Of a DNA stretch of 64,000 nucleotides, positions 35,474 through 44,439 are shown in pieces. The translations under genes were made by a program, and so were the position numbers. The notes beneath the pieces were generated by a model. That model saw only the letters and a program-made list of their open reading frames with translations, was not told the origin of the DNA and did not search any database. Source of the stretch: Ramlibacter algicola (lineage in GTDB: Bacteria; Pseudomonadota; Gammaproteobacteria; Burkholderiales; Burkholderiaceae_C); contig NZ_JAEDAO010000001.1 of the NCBI RefSeq assembly GCF_016641735.1, forward strand, positions 3,224,001 through 3,288,000. The letters run 5' to 3'. Positions within the stretch are counted from its first letter, which is position 1; each line of letters opens with the position of its first letter.

Positions 35474-36388
35474 ATGTGCACCGTCCCGCTCGCGCCATCC
35501 ATCGAGGAAGAGGTCCACCCCGACACGGCCGCGTTCTACCGGCGCGCGTTGCAGGTGCTCAGCGATGCGGGCGTCCCATTCCTGGTGGGCGGCGCCTTCG
35601 CGCATGCGTGCTTCACCGGCATCCGGCGCAACACCAAGGACCTGGACCTGTTCATCCGCCGCGAGCACCTCGATCGCGTGCAGGACCTGGTGCGCGCCGA
35701 GGGCTGGCGCACCGAGCTGCCGTACCCGCACTGGCTGGCCAAGGTGTACGCGGGCGAGGACTTCATCGACCTGATCTACAACTCGGGCAACGGCGTCACG
35801 CCGGTCGACGACCTCTGGTTCCAGGACAACCCGGAGGCCGAGGTGCTGGGCGTGCCGGTGAAGATCGCCAACATGGAAGACGGCTTCCTGTCCAAGGCCT
35901 TCATCATGGAGCGCGAGCGCTACGACGGCGCCGACATCGCGCACCTGCTGCACGCGAACGCGGAGCACCTGGACTGGGCCGGCCTGCTGGAACGCTTCGG
36001 GCCCAACTGGCGCGTGCTGCTCGCGCACCTGACCCTCTTCGGCTTCATCTATCCCGGCGAGCGCCACCGCGTCCCGGCCTGGGTGATGGACCGCCTGCTG
36101 CAGAAGCTGGCCGCGGAGATCGCGCAGCCGCCGGCCGTCGACGCCCACGTGTGCGCCGGCACGCTGCTGTCGCGCGAGCAGTACCTGCACGACGTGGAGC
36201 AGCTCGGCTACATCGACGGCCGGCTGACGCCGGCCAGCACGATGACGCCGGAGGACATCCAGGTCTGGACCGAGGCCATCCCGGCGCGGCAGCAACAGCA
36301 CGCCGTCGATGGGCCGGGCGCGCTGACGCCGCCGGGCGTGCCCACGACGGCGGCCGGCGAGCCCATCGTGCTGCCACCGCCGGCGTGA
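35474..36388 (+). CDS. Nucleotidyltransferase-fold protein
   Basis: Protein of 304 aa. VPFLVGGAFAHACFTGIRRNTKDLDLFI has the GG...(D)xD pattern of the minimal nucleotidyltransferase fold (Asp pair in KDLDLF), as in MNT/AbiEii-type and other orphan nucleotidyltransferases. The middle contains a helical part; the last 40 residues are Pro/Ala-rich. No toxin-antitoxin partner is adjacent. It is divergent from the metallophosphoesterase and coupled to exonuclease III by a GTGA overlap. Substrate unknown. Confidence 0.72.
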   Translation: MCTVPLAPSIEEEVHPDTAAFYRRALQVLSDAGVPFLVGGAFAHACFTGIRRNTKDLDLFIRREHLDRVQDLVRAEGWRTELPYPHWLAKVYAGEDFIDLIYNSGNGVTPVDDLWFQDNPEAEVLGVPVKIANMEDGFLSKAFIMERERYDGADIAHLLHANAEHLDWAGLLERFGPNWRVLLAHLTLFGFIYPGERHRVPAWVMDRLLQKLAAEIAQPPAVDAHVCAGTLLSREQYLHDVEQLGYIDGRLTPASTMTPEDIQVWTEAIPARQQQHAVDGPGALTPPGVPTTAAGEPIVLPPPA

Positions 36389-37197
36389 GGATCGCGACTT
36401 TCAACGTCAACGGCGTCAACGGACGCCTGCCCCGCCTGCTCGAATGGCTGCAGAAGACGCAGCCCGACGTCGCCTGCCTGCAGGAGATCAAGACCAGCGA
36501 TCCACGCTTTCCCGGCGACAAGCTGCGCGACGCGGGCTGGACCGCCATCTGGCACGGGCAGCCTTCGCACCATGGGGTCGCGATCCTCGCGCGCGGCATG
36601 GCGCCGATGGAAGTGCGGCGTGGCTTGCCGGCCGGCCCGACGGACTTGCAGGCGCGCTATCTCGAAGCCGACTTGCGCGGTGTGCGCATCGCGTCCGTGT
36701 ACCAGCCCAACGGCAACCCGCCCGGCAGCCCGAACTTCCTCTACAAGCTCGCCTGGTCCGAGCGCCTGGTCGCGCATGCGGCCACGCTGGTGGGCTTGTC
36801 GCAGCCCGTGGTGCTGGCCGGCGACTTCAACGTGGTGCCCACCAACGCCGACATCTACAACTGGTGGGTGTGGCAGCACGACGCGGTGCTGCAGCCCGAG
36901 ACACGCGCGCTGCACGAGAAGCTGCTGGCGCAGGGCTGGACGGACGCCACGCGGCACCTGCACCCGGCCGACCGGATCTACACGTTCTGGGTGAATGCCG
37001 CCGCGCATGCGCGCAACGCGGGCTTCCGCATGGACTTTCTGCTGCTGAACGCGGCCGCGTTGGCGCTGCTGCGCGCGACCGGCGTGGACCACGAGCACCG
37101 CGGGCGCGAGAAGCCCAGCGACCACGCGCCGGTGTGGATCGAGCTGGATCAGCCTGCCGGCAACGGCTCGGCCCAGGGGTTCTCGTTGCCGAAGTAG
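36385..37197 (+). CDS. xth: Exodeoxyribonuclease III
   Basis: AP-endonuclease/3'-5' exonuclease of the EEP superfamily, 270 aa. Motifs: FNVNGVNGRLPRL (Asn), CLQEIKT (metal-binding Glu), GDFNVVPTNADIYN (Asp, Asn), FRMDFLLL, and the catalytic pair SDHAPVWI (Asp, His). Acts on abasic sites in DNA repair. GTG at 36385 overlaps the previous stop; upstream sequence in this frame is unrelated. Its last 49 bases overlap the 3' end of the antisense crp/fnr-type gene. Confidence 0.93.
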   Translation: MRIATFNVNGVNGRLPRLLEWLQKTQPDVACLQEIKTSDPRFPGDKLRDAGWTAIWHGQPSHHGVAILARGMAPMEVRRGLPAGPTDLQARYLEADLRGVRIASVYQPNGNPPGSPNFLYKLAWSERLVAHAATLVGLSQPVVLAGDFNVVPTNADIYNWWVWQHDAVLQPETRALHEKLLAQGWTDATRHLHPADRIYTFWVNAAAHARNAGFRMDFLLLNAAALALLRATGVDHEHRGREKPSDHAPVWIELDQPAGNGSAQGFSLPK

Positions 37198-37919
37198 CCA
37201 CGCTGGTAGGCCCCTTCGACCAGCCGGTAGCAGTCGCAGGCATGCGCCTCCAGCGCCTTCCGGTCCTCGACCACGATCTGGCCGCGCCGGTACGACAGCA
37301 CGCCGGCGTGCTGCAGGCGCGTGGCCGCGTGCGAGATGGTCTCCCGCCGCAGCCCGGCGAGCCGGCCGAGCTGGTCCTGCGTCATGTGGATGCACTGCCG
37401 CCCCGTCCGGTCCTGCAGCCGCAGCAGCAGCGTGCACAGGTATTCCTCCGGGCCGTGGTGGCGGTAGCAATACGCGGCCTGGCCGACCTGCGTGAAGCTG
37501 GCGTTGAGATAGCGCAGCACGAGGTTGCTGACGGGCCAGCTGGCGTGGAACGCTTCGGCGAACAGCGCGGCGTCCACCCGCGCCGCCGGCCCGGGCAGCA
37601 GCACGTCGGGCATGGAATCGAGCACCGGGCCACCCATCAGCCCCGAGAGGCCGATCAGCCCTTCGCGGCCGATGAGGGCCAGCAGCGCGCCGCGGCCGTC
37701 ATGCGTGGTCTTCGAGACCGAAACGACCGACCCGAGGGGGAAATGGACGTAGGCCACGCCCCCGGCGACTGGCAGGAGGGGCCGCCCAGCCTCGAGGTGC
37801 ACCAGTTGCAGGTGGTTGATCCAGCCGGCGCGCACCGTCGCGGGCAGCAGCCGGAAGAACAGGTTCTTCGACGCGGCGCTCGCGGGGAGGCTGGGAGCGC
37901 TGGCGTGGCCGAAGGTCAT
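37149..37919 (-). CDS. Crp/Fnr family transcriptional regulator
   Basis: Protein of 256 aa with an N-terminal cyclic-nucleotide-type beta-roll (YVHFPLGSVVSVSKTT, ALIGREGLIGLSGLMGG) and a C-terminal helix-turn-helix (HMTQDQLGRLAGLRRETISHAATRLQHAGVL). No Fnr-type N-terminal cysteine cluster, and the cNMP-binding Arg-Ser signature is not obvious, so the ligand is unknown. It lies 44 bases behind the hybrid kinase on the same strand and may be co-transcribed. AAGGATG serves as start region. Confidence 0.9.
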   Translation of the reverse strand: MTFGHASAPSLPASAASKNLFFRLLPATVRAGWINHLQLVHLEAGRPLLPVAGGVAYVHFPLGSVVSVSKTTHDGRGALLALIGREGLIGLSGLMGGPVLDSMPDVLLPGPAARVDAALFAEAFHASWPVSNLVLRYLNASFTQVGQAAYCYRHHGPEEYLCTLLLRLQDRTGRQCIHMTQDQLGRLAGLRRETISHAATRLQHAGVLSYRRGQIVVEDRKALEAHACDCYRLVEGAYQRGYFGNENPWAEPLPAG

Positions 37920-37963
37920 CCTTGGATGGTAATCGCCGACGCATCGGAGCAGTGTGCCTTATG

Positions 37964-39547
37964 TCACGCCTGCGCCTCGGCCAGCGCGGCAGCAGTCGTG
38001 AGGATGGCCTGCAGCTTGTCCGACTCGACCGGCTTGACGAGATGGTGGCGGAACCCGGCCTCGACCGCGCGCCGCGTGTCATCGGTGCGCGCCCAGCCCG
38101 AGACGGCCACCAGCATGGTGCCCGGCGTGGCCGCGTGCAGTTCGCGCGCGACCGCGAAGCCGTCCCGCTTGGGCATGCCCAGGTCGATGAACGCGATGTG
38201 CGGGTGGAAGGTCCGGGTCACTTCGATCGCTTCCTCGCCGTCGTACGCGGCGCGCACCTCGTGCCCCAGCATCTCCAGCAGCACGGACATGGTTTCGGCG
38301 GCGTCGTGGTTGTCGTCGGCGACGACGATGCGCAGCCCGCCGCTGGCCGGCCGCATCGCGGACGAGCGCGCGCGCCCTTCCGCCGGCAGCCGGACCACGA
38401 ACAGGCTGCCCCGGCCCAGGCCTTCGCTGAACGCCTGCACCGTGCCCCCGTGCTTCTGGATCACTTCGCGCACGACCGACAGGCCGATCCCCAGCCCGCC
38501 TTGCGAACGGTGGCGCGCCAGGCTGTCCTGGCTGAACAGGTCGAACACGCGCGGCAACATCTCGGCGCTGATGCCCACGCCGTTGTCGCGGATCGAGACG
38601 ACAACGTGGTGGCCGTCGACGCCGACCGAGAGCGAGATGCGGCCGCCGCGGTCGGTGTACTTGGCGGCGTTGTTCAGGACGTTGGAGAACGCCTGCGTCA
38701 GGCGCGGTGCGTCCGCGTTCAGGTAGATCGGGCCCGCGAGCGCGTTCAGGTCGAACTTCTGCCCGCGCTGCTCCCACTGCGGCCGGCTCTGCTCGATGGC
38801 GGCGTTGAGCACGGCGTCGAGCGTGACGCGGGTGACGTTCAGCTCCAGCTTCTGCTGGCCGATGCGGCTGACGTCCAGCAGGTCGTCCAGCAGGCGCGCC
38901 ATGTGCTGCACCTGGCGCTCGATGACGCCGCGCGCCCAGGTGAGCTGCATGTCGTCGTCGCCGCGCAGCCGCAGCACCTGGGCGGCGGTGCGGATCGGTG
39001 CGAGCGGGTTGCGCAGCTCGTGCGCCAGCACGGCGATGAATTCGTCCTTGCGACGGCCCGCCTCGCGCAGCACGACTTCGGCGCGGCGCTGCTCCTCGAC
39101 GTCCTTGCAGGTGCCCACCCATTCGCGGATCTCGCCGCGGGCGTCGACGATGGGCACGCCGCGCGCCTCGAAGTAGCGATACGCCCCCGTGCCCGCGTGC
39201 CACAGCCGCCCCGACGCGAGGAACGGCGCCTTGCTCTCCCGCGCCCGCACGTAGCACTCGCGCAGCACGGACACGTCATCGGGGTGCACCGCGTCCATCC
39301 AGCCGAAGCCGGCCTGCTCGCCCCAGCTTTGGCCGGTGTAGGCCGACCACGACGCCTGCGGCGCGTTGAAGCTGCCGTCCACGTCGGCCACCCACACGAT
39401 GGAGGTCAGCACGCGCATCAGCGCCTTGCATCGCGCCTCATCGAAATCCTGCACGCAGGAGAGATGCCCGGGTGCCGGTTCCTTGCCGCAACCAGCCTCG
39501 GGCCCTGGCTCGACGGCGGCAGCAGAGACAGGGTTCACGGAAGTCAT
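37964..39547 (-). CDS. PAS-containing hybrid histidine kinase/response regulator
   Basis: Soluble protein of 527 aa. A PAS domain (IVWVADVDGSFNAPQASWSAYTG and a PAC end WVGTCKDVEEQRRAE) is followed by HisKA (phospho-acceptor His in VLAHELRNPLAPIRTA), an ATPase domain (NVLNNAAKYTDRGG, IRDNGVGIS, GLGIGLSVVREV) and a receiver with VVADDN and the phospho-acceptor Asp in IAFIDLGMPKRDG. The start at 39547 is inferred from the usual variable N-terminus. Crp/Fnr gene follows downstream. Confidence 0.92.
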   Translation of the reverse strand: MTSVNPVSAAAVEPGPEAGCGKEPAPGHLSCVQDFDEARCKALMRVLTSIVWVADVDGSFNAPQASWSAYTGQSWGEQAGFGWMDAVHPDDVSVLRECYVRARESKAPFLASGRLWHAGTGAYRYFEARGVPIVDARGEIREWVGTCKDVEEQRRAEVVLREAGRRKDEFIAVLAHELRNPLAPIRTAAQVLRLRGDDDMQLTWARGVIERQVQHMARLLDDLLDVSRIGQQKLELNVTRVTLDAVLNAAIEQSRPQWEQRGQKFDLNALAGPIYLNADAPRLTQAFSNVLNNAAKYTDRGGRISLSVGVDGHHVVVSIRDNGVGISAEMLPRVFDLFSQDSLARHRSQGGLGIGLSVVREVIQKHGGTVQAFSEGLGRGSLFVVRLPAEGRARSSAMRPASGGLRIVVADDNHDAAETMSVLLEMLGHEVRAAYDGEEAIEVTRTFHPHIAFIDLGMPKRDGFAVARELHAATPGTMLVAVSGWARTDDTRRAVEAGFRHHLVKPVESDKLQAILTTAAALAEAQA

Positions 39548-39705
39548 GCCTCGACACTGCCGCGAAACGGCCGCGCCGTCCGTTCGTTGATTCACACAGA
39601 AACGTAACGGCCAGCTACGTTCAGTGAACAACGGCCGCGATGAGCACGGAGATGATTCGGTTGCGCTGGATGCGCACCCTATGCAAAGCTGAACATAATG
39701 GTCCC
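39548..39705. promoter_or_regulatory. Divergent region with overlapping palindromes and gloA promoter
   Basis: AACGTA/TACGTT (39601-39621, 9-base spacer) and GTTCAGTGAAC (39619-39629) are perfect inverted repeats 54-82 bases upstream of the hybrid kinase start. CATAAT at 39694-39699 with TGCGCA 17 bases upstream could be the -10/-35 of gloA and would give an almost leaderless mRNA. Confidence 0.4.
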
Positions 39706-40092
39706 ATGCGATTCCTCCACACCATGCTCCGCGTCGGCGACCTGCAGAGGTCGGTCGATTTCTACACCCGCGTGCTCGGCATGAAGCTGCTGCGCACGAC
39801 CGAGCGGCCCGAGCAGAAGTACTCGCTGGCCTTCGTCGGCTACGGCACGAATCCCGACCATGCTGAATTGGAGCTGACCTACAACCACGGCGTGTCGAGC
39901 TACGAGCTGGGCACGGCGTACGGCCACATCGCGCTGGGGGTCCCGGACGTCGCTGGCGCCTGCGAGCGCATCCGCGCGGCCGGGGGCAGGATCACCCGCG
40001 AGGCCGGCCCGGTGCAAGGCGGCTCGACGATCATCGCGTTCGTGCAGGACCCCGACGGCTACAAGATCGAATTGATCCAGCGCGACGCGTGA
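39706..40092 (+). CDS. gloA: Lactoylglutathione lyase (glyoxalase I)
   Basis: VOC-fold metalloenzyme of 128 aa, full length for bacterial Glo[22 protein letters not shown] contains the first metal His, HAELELTYN the Glu, YGHIALGV the second His, and YKIELIQ the last Glu. It isomerises the methylglyoxal-glutathione adduct. ATG 39706 starts the first beta strand; upstream in-frame codons have no family similarity. The next gene starts within its stop codon (GTGA). Confidence 0.95.
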   Translation: MRFLHTMLRVGDLQRSVDFYTRVLGMKLLRTTERPEQKYSLAFVGYGTNPDHAELELTYNHGVSSYELGTAYGHIALGVPDVAGACERIRAAGGRITREAGPVQGGSTIIAFVQDPDGYKIELIQRDA

Positions 40093-40490
40093 GCCCCGCA
40101 ACGCCCAAGGCTGGTGCGCCCGGCCGCCCCGCTTCGGACCTGATCGACGAGCGCATCGCCGCCCTGGGCGGCTGGCGCGGCGAAGCATTGGCCCGCATGC
40201 GCCAGCTCATCCACGAGGCCGATCCGGGCGTGGTGGAGGAGTGGAAATGGGGCGGGCCGGTCTGGTCCCACGGCGGGATCCTCTGCACCGGCGAGGCCTA
40301 CAAGGACAAGGTCAAGCTCACCTTCGCCAAGGGCGCCGCGCTCGACGATCCGCAGCATGTCTTCAACGCCAGCCTGGACGGCAACGCGCGCCGCGCGCTC
40401 GACATCCGCGAGGGCGATCGCGTCGATGCGGCGGCGTTCAAGGCGCTGGTGCAGGCTGCCGTGCGGGCGAACGCCGCGCCGAAGCGCTGA
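40089..40490 (+). CDS. DUF1801 domain protein
   Basis: Protein of 133 aa beginning with GTG overlapping the gloA stop. [33 protein letters not shown] is the DUF1801 core, followed by [14 protein letters not shown] and a helical tail. The family (YdhG/YjbR-like fold) has no established function. Translationally coupled to gloA. Confidence 0.85.
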   Translation: MSPATPKAGAPGRPASDLIDERIAALGGWRGEALARMRQLIHEADPGVVEEWKWGGPVWSHGGILCTGEAYKDKVKLTFAKGAALDDPQHVFNASLDGNARRALDIREGDRVDAAAFKALVQAAVRANAAPKR

Positions 40491-40496
40491 CGGCTG

Positions 40497-40784
40497 TCAG
40501 GCCTGGTAGCAGACGAGGTCGACGTCCGCCGCCTGTTCGCGCAGCGGGATCAGCGCCTGGTAGGACGTCGACGCGAACCAGCCCTGCACCGCGGCCGCGT
40601 CCGGGAAGCGGATCACGACGATGTCGGCGTGCGGCGCGTTGCCGGCGAACACGGCCACCTGCTTGCCGCGGAAGACGAGCTCGGCGCCCCATGGGCCGAG
40701 CGTGCCCGGCACCCGGCTGGTGTACTCGGCCCAGTGCTGTGGGGACTTCACGGTGATGCTGCCGACAAGGTAGGCGTTGCTCAT
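40497..40784 (-). CDS. DUF1330 domain protein
   Basis: Small ferredoxin-like fold protein of 95 aa with the DUF1330 pattern: YLVGSITVKSPQHWAEYT, FRGKQVAVFAGN, DIVVIRFPDAAAVQGWFAS and YQALIPLR. Function unknown. Start 40784 overlaps the upstream VOC gene stop by ATGA. It is the last gene of a leftward run of small enzymes starting at 42635. Confidence 0.9.
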   Translation of the reverse strand: MSNAYLVGSITVKSPQHWAEYTSRVPGTLGPWGAELVFRGKQVAVFAGNAPHADIVVIRFPDAAAVQGWFASTSYQALIPLREQAADVDLVCYQA

Positions 40785-41179
40785 GGGAGGGGCTCCGAAT
40801 GGCAGACCACGCACAACTTGTTGCCGTCGGGGTCGCGGACGTACGCGCCGTAGTAGGACGCGTGGTACTGCGGGCGCAGGCCGGGCTCGCCTTCGGACGT
40901 GCCGCCTCGCGCCAGCGCGATCCGGTACACCTCGTCGACGAGCGCGCGGTTCGCCGCCGTGAAGGCGACCATCTGCCCGTTGCCGGCCGCGTGCGGCTGG
41001 CCGTCATGGGGCTTGCCGACCAGGAACAAGGGCCGCACCGACCCCGGCGTCTGCCAGCCGGCCCAGGGTCGGTCGGGTTCGCAGAATCGCTCGGGGATGC
41101 CGAGGGCCGCCATCACCGGGCGGTAGAACGCCAGCGCGCGGTCGAAATCGCGGACGCCGACGAAGATGTGGGAGAACAT
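40781..41179 (-). CDS. VOC family protein
   Basis: Protein of 132 aa with two beta-alpha-beta modules: FSHIFVGVRDFDRALAFYRPV at the N-terminus and YYGAYVRDPDGNKLCVVCH at the C-terminus, as in glyoxalase/dioxygenase-like proteins. A possible metal His is near the N-terminus (MFSH). A GGAGGAG site precedes ATG 41179. Substrate unknown. Confidence 0.88.
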   Translation of the reverse strand: MFSHIFVGVRDFDRALAFYRPVMAALGIPERFCEPDRPWAGWQTPGSVRPLFLVGKPHDGQPHAAGNGQMVAFTAANRALVDEVYRIALARGGTSEGEPGLRPQYHASYYGAYVRDPDGNKLCVVCHSEPLP

Positions 41180-41193
41180 GTCGGCTCCTCCCC

Positions 41194-41538
41194 TCAGCGA
41201 CCCGTCTCGGACGACCAGCGCACCAGTTGCGCCTTCTCCGGCCAGCGCAACAGCGGCTCGAAGTCCACCTTCCACAGGTCGAGCTCGAGCGGGAAGCCGG
41301 CGTCGTCCACGTTGAGCGCCGCGCAGACCAGGACGCCGTCGGCGTCGGTGAACTGGCACTCGGAGACCGTGCCGCCCAGGCGGCGGCCGAGCGGCTCGAA
41401 GGCCAGGCTGCCCATGCCGCCGTCGTCGCGCTCCGCCACCAGCGTGGCGGTCACCGGCGGCAGCAGCCCCGCGTTTTCGAAGAGCGCATCGACCAGCGGA
41501 CGCTCGTGGGGATGCAGGGGCCGCATGGACGAACCCAT
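41194..41538 (-). CDS. Small DUF6984-like protein
   Basis: Protein of 114 aa: RPLHPHERPLVDALFENAG, GTVSECQFTDADGVLVCAALNVDDAG and LELDLWKVDFEPLLRWP. The arrangement matches the DUF6984-type family from memory, function unknown. The start at 41538 shares one base with the upstream stop (TGATG); a second ATG at 41526 is possible. Confidence 0.65.
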   Translation of the reverse strand: MGSSMRPLHPHERPLVDALFENAGLLPPVTATLVAERDDGGMGSLAFEPLGRRLGGTVSECQFTDADGVLVCAALNVDDAGFPLELDLWKVDFEPLLRWPEKAQLVRWSSETGR

Positions 41539-42167
41539 CACTGGCGCACGTAGCGCAGGTGCGTGGCGCCGGGCCCGGCGAACACGCTCTCGATGCGGAA
41601 CCGCGGTCCCGGCTCGCCGATGTTCTCGAACAGGCGCCTGCCGCCGCAGAACAGCACCGGCGCCAGCGCGATCTCCAGTTCGTCGATCACGCCGAGGTCG
41701 AGGTACTGCTGGATGACGTCGGCGCCACCGGAGATGCGCACGTCCTTGCCACCGGCCGCCGCGCGAGCCAGTTCCAGCGCGCGCTCCGGCCCGTCGTTGA
41801 CGAAGTGGAAGGTGGTGCCGCCGGGGCGTACCCACGGCTCGCGCTTCTCGTGCGTGAGGACGTAGACCGGCGTGTGGAACGGCGCCTCCTCCGGCCACGC
41901 CACTTCGCCCTGGTCGAACATGCGCTTGCCCATGACGTTGGCGCCGGTGCGGTCGAAGGTGGCGCGCACCAGGTCGTTGACCGGGCCGGTCTCGCCGCCG
42001 GGACCCCACTGGAGGTGGTCGCGGAAGGCCTGCTGCTTCAGCAGCCAGCCCATCATCGCGCCCCACTTCGCACCCCAGCCCTTGAAGTTCGGGTCATCCA
42101 TGGTCATCCCTTCCGGGGCCATGTAGCCATCGAGGCTGAGGCCGATGTTGACGAAGACTTGGGTCAT
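41538..42167 (-). CDS. Dihydrofolate reductase-fold (RibD C-terminal) protein
   Basis: Protein of 209 aa with VFVNIGLSLDGYMAPEG at the N-terminus, TGANVMGKRMFDQG, PVYVLTHEKREP, VRISGGADVIQQYLDLGVIDELEIALAPVLFCGGRRLF. These are typical of YyaP/YwjB-type members of the DHFR superfamily that reduce unknown substrates with NADPH. No riboflavin genes nearby. It is coupled to the small protein downstream. Confidence 0.88.
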   Translation of the reverse strand: MTQVFVNIGLSLDGYMAPEGMTMDDPNFKGWGAKWGAMMGWLLKQQAFRDHLQWGPGGETGPVNDLVRATFDRTGANVMGKRMFDQGEVAWPEEAPFHTPVYVLTHEKREPWVRPGGTTFHFVNDGPERALELARAAAGGKDVRISGGADVIQQYLDLGVIDELEIALAPVLFCGGRRLFENIGEPGPRFRIESVFAGPGATHLRYVRQ

Positions 42168-42185
42168 GGTTCCCCTCGTGGTGAT

Positions 42186-42635
42186 TCAGGCGAGCTCGCG
42201 CCGGATCTCCTGCGCCAGCCCGACCAGGATTCCTTCCACGCCCCGCACATAGCAAAGCCGGTACACGCCCTGGTAGTCGACGACCTCGTCCACCACGGTG
42301 GCGCCCAGCTTCGCCAGCCGCTCGAGCGTATCGTCCAGGTCGTCCACGGCGAACATCACGCGCAGGTAGCCGAGCGCGTTCACCGGCGCCTTGCGATGGT
42401 CCTCGGCGATGGCGGGGGCGTCGAAGCGGGAGAGCTCCAGGCGGCTGTGCCCGTCGGGCGTGCGCAGCATCGCGATCTCGACGCGCTGGCCGTGCAGGCC
42501 GGTCACGCGGCCGGCCCACTCGCCGTCGACCCGCATGCGGCCTTCGAGGGTGAGACCGAGCTCGGTGAAGAACGCGATCGCGGCATCGAGGTCCTCGACG
42601 ACGATGCCGACGTTGTCCATGCGCTGGATGGCCAT
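42186..42635 (-). CDS. VOC family protein
   Basis: Protein of 149 aa: MDNVGIVVEDLDAAIAFFTELGL starts module 1, YLRVMFAVDDLDDTLERLAKLG starts module 2, and YVRGVEGILVGLAQEI ends the fold. Typical glyoxalase/bleomycin-resistance superfamily. AAGGAGG site 7 bases before ATG 42635. First gene of the leftward run of five small genes; role unknown. Confidence 0.88.
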   Translation of the reverse strand: MAIQRMDNVGIVVEDLDAAIAFFTELGLTLEGRMRVDGEWAGRVTGLHGQRVEIAMLRTPDGHSRLELSRFDAPAIAEDHRKAPVNALGYLRVMFAVDDLDDTLERLAKLGATVVDEVVDYQGVYRLCYVRGVEGILVGLAQEIRRELA

Positions 42636-42655
42636 TCGATCCTCCTTGCGGGCCG

Positions 42656-44386
42656 TCAGTACCCCAGCGCCAACCCCGTGGTCCTGCGCGGATCGATCGA
42701 GCCGTAGTACTTGAAGTTGGCGACGGGCTTGCCGTCGAGGGAAGGCGCACCCACCAGGATCGCGGCGATGTGGTTCGCGGGTTGCGGCCCGGCGAACTTG
42801 TGGCCCATGCGCTCCAGCAGGCCCTGCGTGTCGGGGCTGACGGCGAAGCGCTCCAGGTTGGTCGTCTCGGGCAGCCACTGCTGGTGGAAGCGCGGGGCGT
42901 CCACCGCTTCCTGCAGCGTCATGTCGTAGTCGATCACGTTCAGGATGGTGTGCAGCACCGTCGTGATGATTCGGCTGCCGCCCGGCGTGCCGACCACCAT
43001 CACCGGCTTGCCGTCCCGGGTGAGGATGGTGGGCGCCATCGACGACAGCGGCGTCTTGCCGGGCGCGATGGAATTGGCCTGGCCCTGCACCAGCCCGTAG
43101 ATGTTGGGCACCCCGACCTTGGCCGTGAAATCGTCCATCTCGTCGTTCAGCAGCACGCCGGTGCCGCCGGCGGTGACGCGCGCACCGAACCAGTCGTTGA
43201 GCGTGTACGTCACCGACACCGCGTTGCCGGCCTTGTCGACGATCGAGTAGTGCGTGGTGTTGCTGCCCTCGTGCGGCGGCGTGCCGGGGCGGATGTCGTT
43301 GGAGATGCCGGCCCTCTGCGGGTCGATCGCCTTGCGGATGGCGCCCGCGTAGTCCTTGCTGAGGAGCCGCTCGAGCGGGTTCTTCACGAAGTCCGGGTCG
43401 CCCAGGTAGCTGTTGCGGTCCATGTACGCGTGGCGCATGGCCTCGATCTGGTAGTGCACCGCCTGCGCCGAGCGGAAGCCCAGGTCGCGCATCGGGTAGC
43501 CCTCGAGGATGTTCAGGATCTCGCAGATCACCACGCCGCCGCTGCTGGGCGGCGGCGCAGACACGACGTGCACGCCGCGGTAGTCGCATTCCACCGGTGC
43601 CAGCTCGCGCACCTTGTACTTCTCCAGGTCCTCGGTGGTGATGAGGCCGCCGCCGGCCTTGCTCGATGCGGCGATGGCCCGCGCCACCGGTCCGCGGTAG
43701 AAACCGTTGGCGCCGTCCCGCTCGATCGCGCGCAAAGTGCGCGCCAGGTCCTTCTGCACCAGCTTCTCGCCGGCCTTCCACGGCTCGTTGTTGTTCAGGA
43801 AGATCGCCGCCGTCGCCGCGTCCTTGCGGAAGGCGTCGGTGCCGGTGCGCAGCATGTCGACGTCGCCCTGCTCCAGCGTGAAGCCCTGCCCCGCCAGCGC
43901 GATGGCCGGACCGATGACCTCGCGGCGCGGCTTGCTGCCGTACCGGGCCAGCGCGTACTCCATGCCGGCGACGGAGCCGGGCACGGCGACCGCCAGGTGC
44001 CCCAGCGTGCTCGCGCCCTTGATGACGTTGCCGTCCTTGTCCAGGTACATGGTGGGCGTGGCCGCCAGCGGCGCCTTCTCGCGGAAGTCGATGAAGGTCT
44101 TGCGCCCGTCCGCCATCTGCAGCGTCATGAAACCGCCGCCGCCCAGGTTGCCCGCGGCCGGATAAACGACGGCGAGCGCATACCCCACGGCCACGGCCGC
44201 GTCGACCGCGTTGCCGCCCTTCTTCAGGATCTCGACGCCGACGCGCGATGCGATGTGCTGCGCCGTGACCACCATGCCGTTCTCGCCCGCTGCAGGCGGT
44301 GCGGAGGCAGCGTGCGCGAAGGTGGCGATCGTGGTGCAGAGGACGGCGGCCAGGGCGCGCCGGGGGATGCGAGGCGGGTTCTGCAT
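42656..44386 (-). CDS. ggt: Gamma-glutamyltransferase
   Basis: Periplasmic Ntn-hydrolase of 576 aa, complete for the family. A signal peptide ends near FAHA. The large subunit begins with AENGMVVTAQHIASRVGVEILKKGGNAVDAAVA. The autoprocessing site and nucleophile is Thr377 in GSNTTHYS, followed by DKAGNAVSVTYTLN, and the small subunit contains SSMAPTI and GTPGGSRIITTV. It cleaves or transfers the gamma-glutamyl group of glutathione. Transcribed alone; a repeat copy lies behind the operon end upstream. Confidence 0.95.
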   Translation of the reverse strand: MQNPPRIPRRALAAVLCTTIATFAHAASAPPAAGENGMVVTAQHIASRVGVEILKKGGNAVDAAVAVGYALAVVYPAAGNLGGGGFMTLQMADGRKTFIDFREKAPLAATPTMYLDKDGNVIKGASTLGHLAVAVPGSVAGMEYALARYGSKPRREVIGPAIALAGQGFTLEQGDVDMLRTGTDAFRKDAATAAIFLNNNEPWKAGEKLVQKDLARTLRAIERDGANGFYRGPVARAIAASSKAGGGLITTEDLEKYKVRELAPVECDYRGVHVVSAPPPSSGGVVICEILNILEGYPMRDLGFRSAQAVHYQIEAMRHAYMDRNSYLGDPDFVKNPLERLLSKDYAGAIRKAIDPQRAGISNDIRPGTPPHEGSNTTHYSIVDKAGNAVSVTYTLNDWFGARVTAGGTGVLLNDEMDDFTAKVGVPNIYGLVQGQANSIAPGKTPLSSMAPTILTRDGKPVMVVGTPGGSRIITTVLHTILNVIDYDMTLQEAVDAPRFHQQWLPETTNLERFAVSPDTQGLLERMGHKFAGPQPANHIAAILVGAPSLDGKPVANFKYYGSIDPRRTTGLALGY

Positions 44387-44439
44387 GGAAGTCTCCGTGG
44401 TCGGCGCACTGTAATGCGCGGAGCAGCGGAGACGGAAGC

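Noticed and set aside
35474..36388. Nucleotidyltransferase as toxin of an AbiE or MNT/HEPN system
   Set aside because: No antitoxin or HEPN partner is adjacent, and the gene is coupled to exonuclease III.
34441..37197. A single 918-codon open frame covering three genes
   Set aside because: Only its last 270 codons code (exonuclease III); the rest is an Arg/Ala-rich shadow of other genes, common at this GC content.
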